The position numbers were made by a program, and so were the translations under genes. Source: LMUY01 sp964245075 (GTDB lineage: Bacteria > Pseudomonadota > Alphaproteobacteria > Acetobacterales > Acetobacteraceae). Taken from it: 64,000 nucleotides of DNA. The stretch is taken from positions 14,239 through 78,238 of the forward strand of contig CAXTLC010000008.1 in the NCBI GenBank assembly GCA_964245075.1, in the 5' to 3' direction. The notes beneath the pieces were generated by a model. It was not told the origin of the DNA and made no database searches. It was given only the letters and a program-made list of their open reading frames with translations. This document shows positions 23,989 through 32,515 of the stretch, piece after piece. Positions within the stretch are counted from its first letter, which is position 1, and every line of letters begins with the position of its first letter.

Positions 23989-25324
23989 CCGCTCGCTGTG
24001 GGCGCTGACGGCGGGGGCGGGCCTGTCTGCGGGCCGGTTCCTGGCTGACGCCGGCCAGCGGCTGCAATTGGCGGACCTGGAGCGGCCCGACGGGCTGGAC
24101 GGCCGGCTGCCAGGCCGGTCGGTGCTGATCTCGTCGGACCGGCAACTGCCGGCGGTGCGGGCGTTGCTGGCGCTGGACGGGGTGGCGCGGCGGATGGTGC
24201 TTTGCCCGCCGGATCTACAGCCCGGGCATCTGCCGGCGGTGCTGGAGGACGCGGCGGTGGACGCCATCGTGTCCGACGGCACTGGCCCGGCCGCCGCCGC
24301 AGGACAGCCCATGCTGCCGATCCCTCCCGTCGCTCCGGCTGGGCGCAGCCTCGCCACCGAGTGGCTGCTGCTCACCTCCGGCACCACGGGCAGGCCGAAA
24401 CTGGTGATGCACACCCTGGCCAGCCTGGCTGGCCCGCTGATGGACGGGCCGGCGGGGGCCGGCCAGGTTTGGAGCACGTTCTACGATGTCCGGCGCTACG
24501 GCGGGCTGCAAGTCCTGCTTCGGGCGCTGCTGGGCGGCGGCTCGCTGGTGCTGTCGCAAGCGGGGGAGCACGTCGGGGACTTCTTGCGCCGGGCGGGTGA
24601 CGCCGGCGTCACCCACCTGCTCGGCACCCCGTCGCACTGGCGTCTCGCGCTGATGAGCGGCAAGGCCGGCTGCATCACCCCCCGCTACGCCCGGCTGTCC
24701 GGCGAAGTGGCGGACCAGGCCATCCTCGACGCGCTCGCTTCCGCTTATCCGGGCGCCGGCATCGTCCACGCGTATGCCTCAACGGAAGCGGGCGTGGGCT
24801 TCGAGGTCACGGACGGGTTGGCCGGCTTCCCGGCCAGCCTGGTCGGCGCGCCAGACGCCAAGGTGGAGGTCCGCGTGGTGGACGGCTCCCTCCGGCTGCG
24901 CTCGGCCCGCACCGCCAGCCGCGTCCTGGGCGGTCGGGCGCCCGTGCTGGATAGCGAAGGCTTCGTGGACACCGGCGACATGGTGCAGCGGCGGGGAGGG
25001 CGCTTCCTGTTCGCCGGGCGGCGCGAAGGGGTGATCAACGTCGGCGGCCAGAAGGTTTACCCGGAGGAGGTGGAGGCGGTGATCGCCAGCCACCCGGCGG
25101 TGCGTGCCGTTCGCGTCTTCCCGCGGGCCAGCCCGGTCACCGGTGCGATCGCCGCCGCCGAGCTCGTGCTGCACGAGCAGGCGGCTCCCTTCGCCACCGT
25201 GCGGGCGGAGGTGCTGCAACTCTGCCGGGACGCGTTGCAGCCCCACAAGGTGCCGGCGTCGCTGCGGCAGGTGGACAGCATCGCCATCGCGGCGTCCGGC
25301 AAGATGGCGCGCACCGTTGCGTAG
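23972..25324 (+). CDS. Adenylate-forming acyl ligase (short AMP-binding enzyme)
   Basis: A 450-residue class I adenylate-forming enzyme, shorter than acyl-CoA synthetases (about 550). It has the P-loop LLLTSGTTGRPKLV, YASTEAGVGF (motif A5), FVDTGDMVQ (A7), FAGRREGVINVGGQKVYP (A8 hinge) and the catalytic C-terminal Lys in ASGKMARTV (A10). The shortened N-terminal domain resembles ligases that activate an acyl or aryl acid and transfer it to a carrier protein. The ATG at 23972 overlaps the ACP gene. Substrate is unknown; loading the adjacent ACP is inference from coupling. Confidence 0.85.
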   Translation: MRMPPDRSLWALTAGAGLSAGRFLADAGQRLQLADLERPDGLDGRLPGRSVLISSDRQLPAVRALLALDGVARRMVLCPPDLQPGHLPAVLEDAAVDAIVSDGTGPAAAAGQPMLPIPPVAPAGRSLATEWLLLTSGTTGRPKLVMHTLASLAGPLMDGPAGAGQVWSTFYDVRRYGGLQVLLRALLGGGSLVLSQAGEHVGDFLRRAGDAGVTHLLGTPSHWRLALMSGKAGCITPRYARLSGEVADQAILDALASAYPGAGIVHAYASTEAGVGFEVTDGLAGFPASLVGAPDAKVEVRVVDGSLRLRSARTASRVLGGRAPVLDSEGFVDTGDMVQRRGGRFLFAGRREGVINVGGQKVYPEEVEAVIASHPAVRAVRVFPRASPVTGAIAAAELVLHEQAAPFATVRAEVLQLCRDALQPHKVPASLRQVDSIAIAASGKMARTVA

Positions 25325-25325
25325 C

Positions 25326-26111
25326 GTGCTGGTCACCGGGGGCAGCCGCGGGCTGGGCCTGGGGATCGCCCAGGCCCTGGCCGGCGCGGGGTTCCAGGTG
25401 GTCGCGCTGGCCCGGCAGGAGAGTGACGCGCTGCGGGCCGCACGCGCCGCGATGGCCGGCCCAGGGAGCGGCCCAGGGAGCGGCCCAGGGAGCGGCCCAG
25501 GGAGCGGCGGAGGGACCGGCGCGGGGCGCGGGGCGCTGCATTTCCGCGGCTTCGACCTTTCGGACGTGGACGCCATTCCCGCCCTGGTGAAGTCCTTGCG
25601 GGCCGAGTTCGGCGTGCTCTACGGCCTCGTCAACAATGCCGGCCTGGGCACCGCCGGCATCCTGCCCAACATGGCCGACCGGGACATTGCGCAGTTGCTG
25701 CGGCTGAACGTGCAAGCGCCGATGGTGCTGACCCGGCACGTGCTCCGCTCCATGATGACGGCGCGGGAAGGCCGGATCGTCAACATGTCGTCCGTGGTGG
25801 CCAGCAACGGCTACAGCGGCCTGTCCGTGTACAGCGCCACCAAGGCCGCGATGTCCGGCTTCACCCGGTCGCTCGCCCGCGAGATCGGGCCGCTCGGCAT
25901 CACGGTCAACGCCGTGGCCCCCGGCTTCGTGGCCACGGAGATGACGGACGGGCTGACGGAAGCGCAGCGTGCCCAGGTCGCCCGCCGCAGCGCGCTGGGG
26001 CGGCTGGCGGAGGTGGCGGACGTGGCGGCGGCCGTGGCCTTCCTGTTCAGCGACGCCGCGCGCAACATCACCGGCACGGTGCTCACCGTGGACGCCGGCA
26101 ATACCGCCTGA
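25326..26111 (+). CDS. Short-chain dehydrogenase, FabG-like, with a Gly-Pro-Gly-Ser repeat insert
   Basis: A 261-residue classical SDR: LVTGGSRGLGLG at the N-terminus, NNAG near residue 105, Ser in NMSSVVA, and the YSATK catalytic pair. The late stretch GFVATEMTDGL is typical of 3-oxoacyl-ACP reductases. Between the second strand and the DLSD segment (residues 45-61) lies a low-complexity insert made of four Gly-Pro-Gly-Ser units and a Gly/Thr tail. Cofactor choice residues normally lie near there, so the insert may alter cofactor binding or be a harmless loop. The GTG at 25326 follows the ligase stop by one base. It probably reduces an ACP-bound acyl chain. Confidence 0.8.
   Translation: MLVTGGSRGLGLGIAQALAGAGFQVVALARQESDALRAARAAMAGPGSGPGSGPGSGPGSGGGTGAGRGALHFRGFDLSDVDAIPALVKSLRAEFGVLYGLVNNAGLGTAGILPNMADRDIAQLLRLNVQAPMVLTRHVLRSMMTAREGRIVNMSSVVASNGYSGLSVYSATKAAMSGFTRSLAREIGPLGITVNAVAPGFVATEMTDGLTEAQRAQVARRSALGRLAEVADVAAAVAFLFSDAARNITGTVLTVDAGNTA
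25458..25505 (+). repeat. Four tandem copies of a 12-bp unit inside the SDR gene
   Basis: GGCCCAGGGAGC occurs four times without a mismatch at 25458-25469, 25470-25481, 25482-25493 and 25494-25505, and a decayed fifth copy follows. The unit is a multiple of three, so copy-number change keeps the frame. Each unit encodes Gly-Pro-Gly-Ser. Confidence 0.95.
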
Positions 26112-26120
26112 GCATGCCGG

Positions 26121-27854
26121 TCACGGCCGCCAGGCGCCGGCGGCGATCGCGGCGGCCAGGGCCGCGTCCAGGGGCGCGAACCGACCGGCCGTCTGGTGGT
26201 TCACCCAAACGGGATCGCCCGCCCCGGCGAAGCCGTCTTCCGCCAGCCGCGCCTTCGCCAGCTTGAACGTTCCCGTCATCTCCAACGCGGCGCAGAGCCG
26301 GACGAACAACGGCTGCGCGTAGGCCGGCAGGGCGGCCGCGAGATGGGCGTGGAGGGAGGGCCACTCGAAGCCGGGTGCCACCGTCAGCGCCGCCATGCCG
26401 GCCCGGCCGTCATGGCCCGGCACGCGCACGCCATACACCGCCGCGTCCGTCACGCCGGGGCAGGCGCGCAGCACGGCAGTGACCTCGGCCGCCGAAACGT
26501 TCTCGCCCTTCCACCGGTAGGTGTCCCCGATGCGGTCCACGAAGTAGTAGAAGCCGGCGCTGTCACGCCGCAGCAGGTCGCCGGTGCGGAACCACGCGTC
26601 GCCGGGGGCGAACACGCCCGACAGCACCTTTGCCGACGAGGACGCTGCGTCCACGTAGCCGTCGAAGCGGCGTCCGCCGCTGCCGAGCCGGCCGATCGCT
26701 TCCCCGGCTTCGCCGTCCTCGCACCGGATGCAGTGCCCTGTGGCGTCGCGCGCCGGCTGGCCCGTTTCGGGATCGGTGCGGATCAAGGCGATGCCCATCC
26801 GGTGCCGCAGGACGGAGGGGACCCGGCCGATGGCGCCCGGCTTGCCTTCCACGTTGTACAGCGACACGCCGCCCTCGGTCGCCGCGTAGAATTCCAGGAT
26901 CTGCGGCAAGGCGAAACGGTGCTGGACCGCCTCCCAGATGTCCGGCGCAAGGCCGTTGCCGCAGGCCAGGCGCAGACTATGCGCGCGTTCCGCCGGATGC
27001 GGGGGGGCGTTGAGCAGGTAGCGGCAGACCTCGCCGATGTATTGCAGGATGGTGCAGCCGTTGCCGGCAACATCGTCCCAGAACCGGCTTGCGGAAAACC
27101 GCTCCCGGATCAGCACGGAGCCGCCTGCGACCAGCATGGAGCCGACCGCGATCACGCCTCCGACGCTGTGGTAGAGCGGCAGGCAGTCGTAAACCCGGTC
27201 TTCCGGCGTCGCGTCCGTCAGGCCGGCAAACCAGTACGACCATTCGATCACCCGCGCGTGGGTGATGATCGCGGCCTTCGGCAGCCCCGTGGTGCCGGAG
27301 GTGTAGATCAGCAGGGCGCGGTCCGTGGGCGCGGGCGGCCCGCGGGGAGGCGCATCGGCGGCGGCTTGCGGGTGGAACGCGGGCCAGGGGCGGCCGTCCC
27401 CGCCATGCACCCAGATCCGGATGCCGGGCGGCAGGCCGGGGGCCACGGCTTCCAGCGCGGGCAACAGAGGGTGTGCGACGATCAGGGCCGAGCCGCCAGA
27501 CGCCGCGACGCAGTGCAGCAACGCGCTGCCGGTTAGGTTGGTGTTAAGCAGGGCCGCGACGCAGCCGGCGCTGCCCAGCCCGAGCCAGGTGGCGACGTAG
27601 TCCGGGCTATTGGGCATCAGCAGGCACACGGTTTGCCCGGCAGCCAGGCCCTGCGCCGCTGCCCAGCCGGAAACGGCCGCCGCCCGCGCCGCCAGGCCGC
27701 GATAGCTGAGCGTTTCGCGCTCGCCGATGAGCGCTGGGCGGCCATCATATGATCCTGCGAGGCTTGGCAGCAGGCTTGGCAAAGTGACGCCCGCCTCGGC
27801 GGCAGATACCGTACTTTGCAAAGCACGTATCCAGGCTGACAAAGCTTGTGACAT
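26121..27854 (-). CDS. Long-chain acyl-CoA synthetase, FATP-like
   Basis: A 577-residue class I adenylate-forming enzyme of the FATP/very-long-chain acyl-CoA synthetase group. Motifs: LIYTSGTTGLPKAAI (P-loop), FYAATEGGVSLYN, WFRTGDLLRRD, YYFVDRIGDTYRWKGENVS (the FATP-type A8), and the A10 Lys in MTGTFKLAK. LPLYHSVGG and AALLNTNL are also typical. It would activate a fatty or related acid with CoA. It lies on the minus strand, converging on the SDR gene and divergent from the orphan binding protein, but between the other acyl-chain genes, so it is probably part of the same pathway. Confidence 0.85.
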   Translation of the reverse strand: MSQALSAWIRALQSTVSAAEAGVTLPSLLPSLAGSYDGRPALIGERETLSYRGLAARAAAVSGWAAAQGLAAGQTVCLLMPNSPDYVATWLGLGSAGCVAALLNTNLTGSALLHCVAASGGSALIVAHPLLPALEAVAPGLPPGIRIWVHGGDGRPWPAFHPQAAADAPPRGPPAPTDRALLIYTSGTTGLPKAAIITHARVIEWSYWFAGLTDATPEDRVYDCLPLYHSVGGVIAVGSMLVAGGSVLIRERFSASRFWDDVAGNGCTILQYIGEVCRYLLNAPPHPAERAHSLRLACGNGLAPDIWEAVQHRFALPQILEFYAATEGGVSLYNVEGKPGAIGRVPSVLRHRMGIALIRTDPETGQPARDATGHCIRCEDGEAGEAIGRLGSGGRRFDGYVDAASSSAKVLSGVFAPGDAWFRTGDLLRRDSAGFYYFVDRIGDTYRWKGENVSAAEVTAVLRACPGVTDAAVYGVRVPGHDGRAGMAALTVAPGFEWPSLHAHLAAALPAYAQPLFVRLCAALEMTGTFKLAKARLAEDGFAGAGDPVWVNHQTAGRFAPLDAALAAAIAAGAWRP

Positions 27855-27874
27855 GTACTGACCGCCGCAGAAAG

Positions 27875-27888
27875 TTTACCATCGTAAA
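27875..27888. promoter_or_regulatory. Operator-like palindrome in the divergent promoter region
   Basis: TTTAC (27875-27879), four bases, then GTAAA (27884-27888) form a perfect inverted repeat in an unusually AT-rich 79-bp gap between the FATP-like gene (minus) and the binding-protein gene (plus). The spot lies 21 bp from the first and 46 bp from the second start codon, a good place for a repressor of both. No regulator gene lies nearby. Confidence 0.35.
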
Positions 27889-27933
27889 GTCTTAGTCTTG
27901 TAGTATGTATTTGCTGTTTCAAAGAATGAAGCG

Positions 27934-29517
27934 ATGACAGCGATAAAACGTCGTTCGTTACTTGTGTGTACCTTGGGCCTGGCTGCCCCCGCCATCGTCC
28001 GGGCCGAGGCTGACCGGGTCATGCGCTTCATCCCGCAAGCCGACCTGGCCATCGTCGATCCCGTGTTCAGTTCCGTGTACGTCACCCGCAACCATGGCTA
28101 CATGGTGTTCGACACGCTCTACGGACAGGACAGCGCCTACCGCGTCCGCCGCCAGATGGTTGAAGGCGAGACGACAGAGGGTGGCGGGCGGCTTTGGCGC
28201 CTGCGGCTGCGCGACGGGCTGGTGTTCCACGACGGCACGCCGGTCCTCGGGCGTGACTGCGTCGCGAGCATCCGGCGGTGGGGCCGCCGCGATGCGTTCG
28301 GGCAAACGCTGCTCGCGGCAGCGGAGGAGCTTTCCGCGCCGGACGACCGCACCATCCAGTTCCGGTTGCGGACGCCGTTCGCTTTCCTGCCGGAAGCCTT
28401 GGGCAAGATCGGCATCAACATGCTGCCGATCATGCCAGAGCGGCTGGCGAGCGCCGACCCGTTCCAGCAGGTGACGGAGGTGGTGGGCAGCGGCCCGTTC
28501 CGCTTCCTGCCGGACGAGCGCGTTTCCGGCGCCCGCGTCGCTTATGCGAAGTGGGACAGGTACCGCCCGGTGGAGAGCGGCGTGCCCGATTGGACGGCCG
28601 GACCGAAGATCGTGCACTTCGACCGGGTGGTCTGGAACGTGATCCCGGATGGGGCCACTGCCGCCGCGGCCATGCGGCGCAACGAGGCGGATTGGTGGGA
28701 ACAGCCCGTTTTCGACCTGTTGCCGTCCTTGCAGCGCGACCCGGCCCTGGCCACCGGCTTGGTCGAGGTGACCGGCAACATCGGCCTGCTGCGGATGAAC
28801 CAGCTCCACCCGCCGTTTGACAACCCGGCCATCCGCCGCAGCGTCCTGCGCGCGATGGACCAAGCCGATTTCATGCAGGCGGTGGCCGGCGAGGACCGGT
28901 CCGCCTGGCGCGACCGCATCGGGTTCTTCGCGCCAGGCACGCCCGCCGCGAGCGACGCCGGGTTGGCGGAGCTGGACGGGGCGCACGACGCGTCCCGCGC
29001 CCGGGCGGAGATCGTTGCGGCCGGGTATGGCGGCGAGCCGGTTGTCATCATCGCGCCGGGCGACTACCCGCGCATCCTGGCATTGTGCCAGGTCGCGGCC
29101 GACTTGTTCGGGCGCTGCGGCCTGAACGTGGATTTCCAGGTGACGGACTGGGGAACCGTCATCCAGCGCCGGGCGAGCAGGGCGCCGCCCGGCAAAGGCG
29201 GCTGGAGCGCGTTCGTCACCACGTTCACCGGCGCCGACATGTCCAATCCGGCGAGCCACCTGGCGTTGCGGGGCAACGGGGAGCGCGGCTGGTTCGGCTG
29301 GCCGACGGCGCCGGAGCTGGAGCGGCTGCGCGGCGAGTGGCTGGCGGCGGCGGACCCCCAAGTGCAGGGCACGCTCGCTGCCGCCATGCAGGCTCAGGCG
29401 TTCCAGGACGTGCCGTTCTTGCCACTCGGGCAATTTTTTCAGCCAACAACCCACCGGCGCGACCTGACGGGCTTGCTGGAAGGCATGCCGCTGTTCTGGA
29501 ATGTGAAACGTGCCTGA
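27934..29517 (+). CDS. Orphan ABC transporter substrate-binding protein, oligopeptide (SBP_bac_5) type
   Basis: A 527-residue periplasmic binding protein. It begins with KRRSLLVCTLGLAAPAIVRAE, a probable twin-arginine signal. The body has RFIPQADLAIVDPVF, TRNHGYMVFDTLYG, RDGLVFHDGTPVLGRDCVASIRR, QVTEVVGSGPFRFLP and PPFDNPAIRRSVLRAMDQ, the usual landmarks of DppA/OppA-like proteins. No permease or ATPase gene accompanies it. It has a close paralog at 59125-60702. Its last eight bases overlap the next gene's start, so it is coupled to the two-domain hydrolase. The ligand may be a lipid, peptide or acylated product of the cluster, which is inference. Confidence 0.85.
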   Translation: MTAIKRRSLLVCTLGLAAPAIVRAEADRVMRFIPQADLAIVDPVFSSVYVTRNHGYMVFDTLYGQDSAYRVRRQMVEGETTEGGGRLWRLRLRDGLVFHDGTPVLGRDCVASIRRWGRRDAFGQTLLAAAEELSAPDDRTIQFRLRTPFAFLPEALGKIGINMLPIMPERLASADPFQQVTEVVGSGPFRFLPDERVSGARVAYAKWDRYRPVESGVPDWTAGPKIVHFDRVVWNVIPDGATAAAAMRRNEADWWEQPVFDLLPSLQRDPALATGLVEVTGNIGLLRMNQLHPPFDNPAIRRSVLRAMDQADFMQAVAGEDRSAWRDRIGFFAPGTPAASDAGLAELDGAHDASRARAEIVAAGYGGEPVVIIAPGDYPRILALCQVAADLFGRCGLNVDFQVTDWGTVIQRRASRAPPGKGGWSAFVTTFTGADMSNPASHLALRGNGERGWFGWPTAPELERLRGEWLAAADPQVQGTLAAAMQAQAFQDVPFLPLGQFFQPTTHRRDLTGLLEGMPLFWNVKRA

Positions 29518-31255
29518 TGCCCTGCATGATCTTCGGCCGTTGGCGCTGGACGGTTCCACCCGGAGCGGCATGCATCCGGTGGCCGTCGGCGGCTGCTTCG
29601 GATGGCTGCACGCCCCGCCCGGCGGCGTGGCGGCGGACGTGGCGGTGCTGCTGTGCCAGGGATTGCGCGATGACGGGCTGAACGCACACAGCCAATTCCG
29701 CCAACTCGCCGAAACGGTGGCGCAAGCCGGCTATCCTTGCCTGCGTTTCGACTACCCCGGAACGGGGGACAGCTGCGACCCTGCCGAGGACGCCGACCTT
29801 TGGGCCGCCTGGGTGCAGAGCATCCACGCCGCGGCGGATTGGCTGCGCGATGCCACCGGTGCGCAGCGGCTGGTGCTGTGCGGCTTGCGGCTCGGCGCCA
29901 CGCTGGCGGCCAGCGCCGCCGTGCTGCGCACGGACGTGGCTGGGCTGATGCTGCTTGCGCCCACCATCCGGGGGCGCAGCTTCATCAGGCAGTTGGAAGT
30001 GGAAGCCAGGCTGGCCGGAAAGGCGCCGGAAGCCGGGTTGACCCTGCACGGCGCCCCGCTGTCTGCCGCGACAATCCGCGCGATCCGGGCGGTGGAGCTG
30101 CAACGGACGCCGCCGCCGCCAGGTTGCGCTGCCGCCATCTTCGGTCAGGCGCCCTCGCCGGTGCTCGACGGCTGCGCGCTGGCCTGGACGGAAGGGGGCG
30201 CCACGGTGGAGCAGGCCGGTTTCGCGGGGTTGGACACGCTGCTGCGCAACCGGATCATGAGCCATGAGCCGCCTGCCGATTTCAGCCGCATGGTCGGCTG
30301 GCTGCGCCGGGTCGTGCCCGCCTCGCCCGTGGGGTGCGCGGCGCTGCCTGCAACCCCCGTGCTCATACACGCGGGCTGCGAGGAAACGCCGCTGCGGTTC
30401 GGACCCGATTGCGGCTTGTTCGGCATGCTGTGCCGGCCCAAAGGCCGGGAAACGGATCGCGTCGTGCTGATCCTCAACACCGGCGGCGAGCCCCGCTACG
30501 GTTCCGACCGGCGGGGCGTGGAGATCGCCCGGCGGTTTGCCGATGCCGGGATCGCCTCCTTGCGCATGGACTTCGCCGGCCTGGGTGACAGCACCGCGGC
30601 GGGCGGCGCGCAAACCCACGTGTTCGAGACGGACCGGCGGGCAGAGGTGTCCGCCGCCCTGGATGCCCTGACCGGCCATGGCTTCCGCTGGTTCGCCGTG
30701 CACGGCCTGTGTTCGGGCGCCTACCACGCCTTCCACGCCGCGGTGGCCGACAGCCGGATCGACACGGTGCTGCTGACCAACCTGCCGACCTTCGAATGGA
30801 GGGCCGGCACGGGCATCGAGTTCTTCCACCCCACCGTGACCCGGCAAGGCCCGCTTTCCATGCTCCGCAAGCTGGCCAATCCCCGTGTCTGGCGGCACCT
30901 GCTCCGGGGAGAGATGAACGTCCGCAACCGGCTGCTTGCGCAGGACTGGCGGATCACCAGGACGGCGGTCTGGCTCTGGCGGCGCGTTGGCTTCGGCTCG
31001 CTTGCCAGTCCCGCGCAGGTTGCGGCGGCGGCGCTCGGCCAGCGTGCGCGCACACTGTTGCTGATGTCGCCGATGGAAGCCGGGCTATCGGTCCTCGCCG
31101 CTGAGTTCGGCCCCAGCCGCACCCCGCCCGGCGGCACGCTGCACGTGGTGCCGGGCTTCGACCACTCGATGCTCGACCCGCAGATGCGCAGGGTGGTCAT
31201 CGCCATGATGATCGAGTTCTTGGGCGCCGGAGGCACTCAGCGTCCCGCAGGCTGA
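29510..31255 (+). CDS. Two-domain alpha/beta-hydrolase-fold protein with altered nucleophiles
   Basis: A 581-residue cytoplasmic protein made of two hydrolase folds. Domain 1 (about residues 20-270) has VLLCQGLRDDG, YPCLRFDYPGTGDS and the elbow GLRLGAT, where Arg127 takes the place of the catalytic Ser. Domain 2 (about 300-575) has VLILNTGGEPRYGSDRR, ASLRMDFAGLGDS and the elbow HGLCSGAY, where Cys401 sits at the nucleophile position, and VVPGFDHSML supplies a likely His. Single-domain proteins of this kind accompany exosortase-A gene sets together with acyl ligases and ACPs; the two-domain form with Arg in domain 1 is unusual. A thioesterase or acyltransferase role using Cys401 is inference. 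Confidence 0.75.
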   Translation: MPDALHDLRPLALDGSTRSGMHPVAVGGCFGWLHAPPGGVAADVAVLLCQGLRDDGLNAHSQFRQLAETVAQAGYPCLRFDYPGTGDSCDPAEDADLWAAWVQSIHAAADWLRDATGAQRLVLCGLRLGATLAASAAVLRTDVAGLMLLAPTIRGRSFIRQLEVEARLAGKAPEAGLTLHGAPLSAATIRAIRAVELQRTPPPPGCAAAIFGQAPSPVLDGCALAWTEGGATVEQAGFAGLDTLLRNRIMSHEPPADFSRMVGWLRRVVPASPVGCAALPATPVLIHAGCEETPLRFGPDCGLFGMLCRPKGRETDRVVLILNTGGEPRYGSDRRGVEIARRFADAGIASLRMDFAGLGDSTAAGGAQTHVFETDRRAEVSAALDALTGHGFRWFAVHGLCSGAYHAFHAAVADSRIDTVLLTNLPTFEWRAGTGIEFFHPTVTRQGPLSMLRKLANPRVWRHLLRGEMNVRNRLLAQDWRITRTAVWLWRRVGFGSLASPAQVAAAALGQRARTLLLMSPMEAGLSVLAAEFGPSRTPPGGTLHVVPGFDHSMLDPQMRRVVIAMMIEFLGAGGTQRPAG

Positions 31256-31329
31256 GGGCGCCGACGCATCCGGCTGTTGAGGCGGCGGGCCATCGACCGG
31301 ACGGGACGCCCAAGGCCATCCCTAAGACC

Positions 31330-31366
31330 GGCCGAAGGACCCAGGCCCTAAGACCGGCCTTCGGCC
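31330..31366 (+). terminator. Hairpin after the two-domain hydrolase gene
   Basis: GGCCGAAGG (31330-31338) pairs with CCTTCGGCC (31358-31366) across 19 bases. A shorter hairpin, CGGCC-TTC-GGCCG, nests at the right arm. CTAAGACCGGCC also occurs twice, at 31322 and 31348. There is no T tract. It lies in a 207-bp gap before the DNA glycosylase gene and may end the upstream transcript. Confidence 0.4.
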
Positions 31367-31462
31367 GAGGACGCTGCGGCGTGGCCGTCGCTGCCGCTGG
31401 CTGCAACTCACGCCGGCCCGCCACGCTTTTGCCCTGTCCCAGCCCAGACGGAGCGACACGCG

Positions 31463-32197
31463 ATGGACATGCAAGACAAGGCGCTGGAAATCCACCACCG
31501 GTTGTGCCGCACCTATCACTGCCCGATCAGCTACTTCCACGCGCTCGACCCGTTGAGCGAACTGGTGAGCTCCTTGCTTTCCCATCGCACCCGCAACGCG
31601 GACAGCGGCGCCGCTTTCAAGGCGCTGCGGGCGGGTTTTCCGGATTGGGCGGCCGTTGCTGCCGCGCCCACCGCGGTCATCGAAGCCGCCATCGCCCGCG
31701 TCACGTGGCCGGAGCAGAAAGCGCCGCGGATCCAGGCGATCCTTCGCGCGATCCAGGCCGAACGCGGCGCGTTGAGTCTCGACTTCCTCGGCGATCTCAC
31801 GGTGGAGGAGGCACGCGCCTGGCTTGAGCGGCTGCCCGGGATCGGCCCCAAGACAAGCGCTGCCGTGCTCAGCTTCAGCACTCTGCGCCGTCCGGCGCTG
31901 CCGGTGGACAGCCATCACCACCGGGTCGCCATCCGCACCGGCCTGATCCCAGCCAGCCTGCCTGTCGGCCCGTCCCACCGGGTGCTCGCCGCGCAGTTGC
32001 CGCCGGACTGGGACGCGCAGCACATCTACGACAACCATGAAGTCCTGATGCTGCACGGCCAACGCTGCTGCTTCCACCGCAAGCCGGCCTGCCCCCGTTG
32101 CCCGTTGCTGGATCTGTGCCCAACTGGACAGGAGTGGCACGGCGCCGGCGCCGTCGCGCCCATAGGGGAAACCGGCTCACCCCGCCTGCCTGACTGA
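31463..32197 (+). CDS. Endonuclease III-like DNA glycosylase with iron-sulfur cluster
   Basis: A 244-residue HhH-GPD protein. The helix-hairpin-helix is RLPGIGPKTSAAVL with the catalytic Lys, and the catalytic Asp is in PVDSHHHRV. Four Cys with spacing C-x6-C-x2-C-x5-C (in CCFHRKPACPRCPLLDLCP) form the [4Fe-4S] loop as in Nth. The N-terminal FHALDPLSELVSSLLSHRTRN fits the glycosylase fold. It would remove damaged pyrimidines in base-excision repair. The C-terminal tail after the cluster is about 25 residues and looks disordered. An alternative ATG lies two codons downstream. It is not coupled to its neighbours; the main Nth of the organism may be elsewhere. Confidence 0.82.
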   Translation: MDMQDKALEIHHRLCRTYHCPISYFHALDPLSELVSSLLSHRTRNADSGAAFKALRAGFPDWAAVAAAPTAVIEAAIARVTWPEQKAPRIQAILRAIQAERGALSLDFLGDLTVEEARAWLERLPGIGPKTSAAVLSFSTLRRPALPVDSHHHRVAIRTGLIPASLPVGPSHRVLAAQLPPDWDAQHIYDNHEVLMLHGQRCCFHRKPACPRCPLLDLCPTGQEWHGAGAVAPIGETGSPRLPD

Positions 32198-32515
32198 TAC
32201 GGCGGTGCGCAGACCGGGCGATGAGTGATCCTGAATAAACTTCTTGAGACCAGGCTTGCCAAAGGTCATTCCAGCGAAGCAGCGCTTGGCTGGCCCGCGT
32301 TGCGGTAATAGTTCGTCTTCGCATCAGTAATTCTGCTGGCCGATCCCGCGATGATTGGCTGGCGAAGGCGTGGAGCGCGTCCAAGCTGGGTCAACGATGA
32401 CCTGGCGGCGGCAAGGCAGGTTATATTCGGTTGCAAATCTTCCTTTGACGAGGAGGCGATGTGGTAGCAGGTGCAGGCTGGCCCGATCGCAGCCAATCGC
32501 GGAGTTCTAGCACGC
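32198..32515. other. Intergenic region, 318 bp, no gene seen
   Basis: The region between the glycosylase and the first RND pump gene is less GC-rich than its neighbours, and I see no convincing frame, hairpin or tRNA in it. It should hold the promoter of the pump operon; no repressor gene is adjacent. Confidence 0.5.

Noticed and set aside
25458..25505. Short regular repeats as a possible CRISPR-like array
   Set aside because: The unit is 12 bp, without spacers, and lies inside a coding frame; it is a simple tandem repeat.
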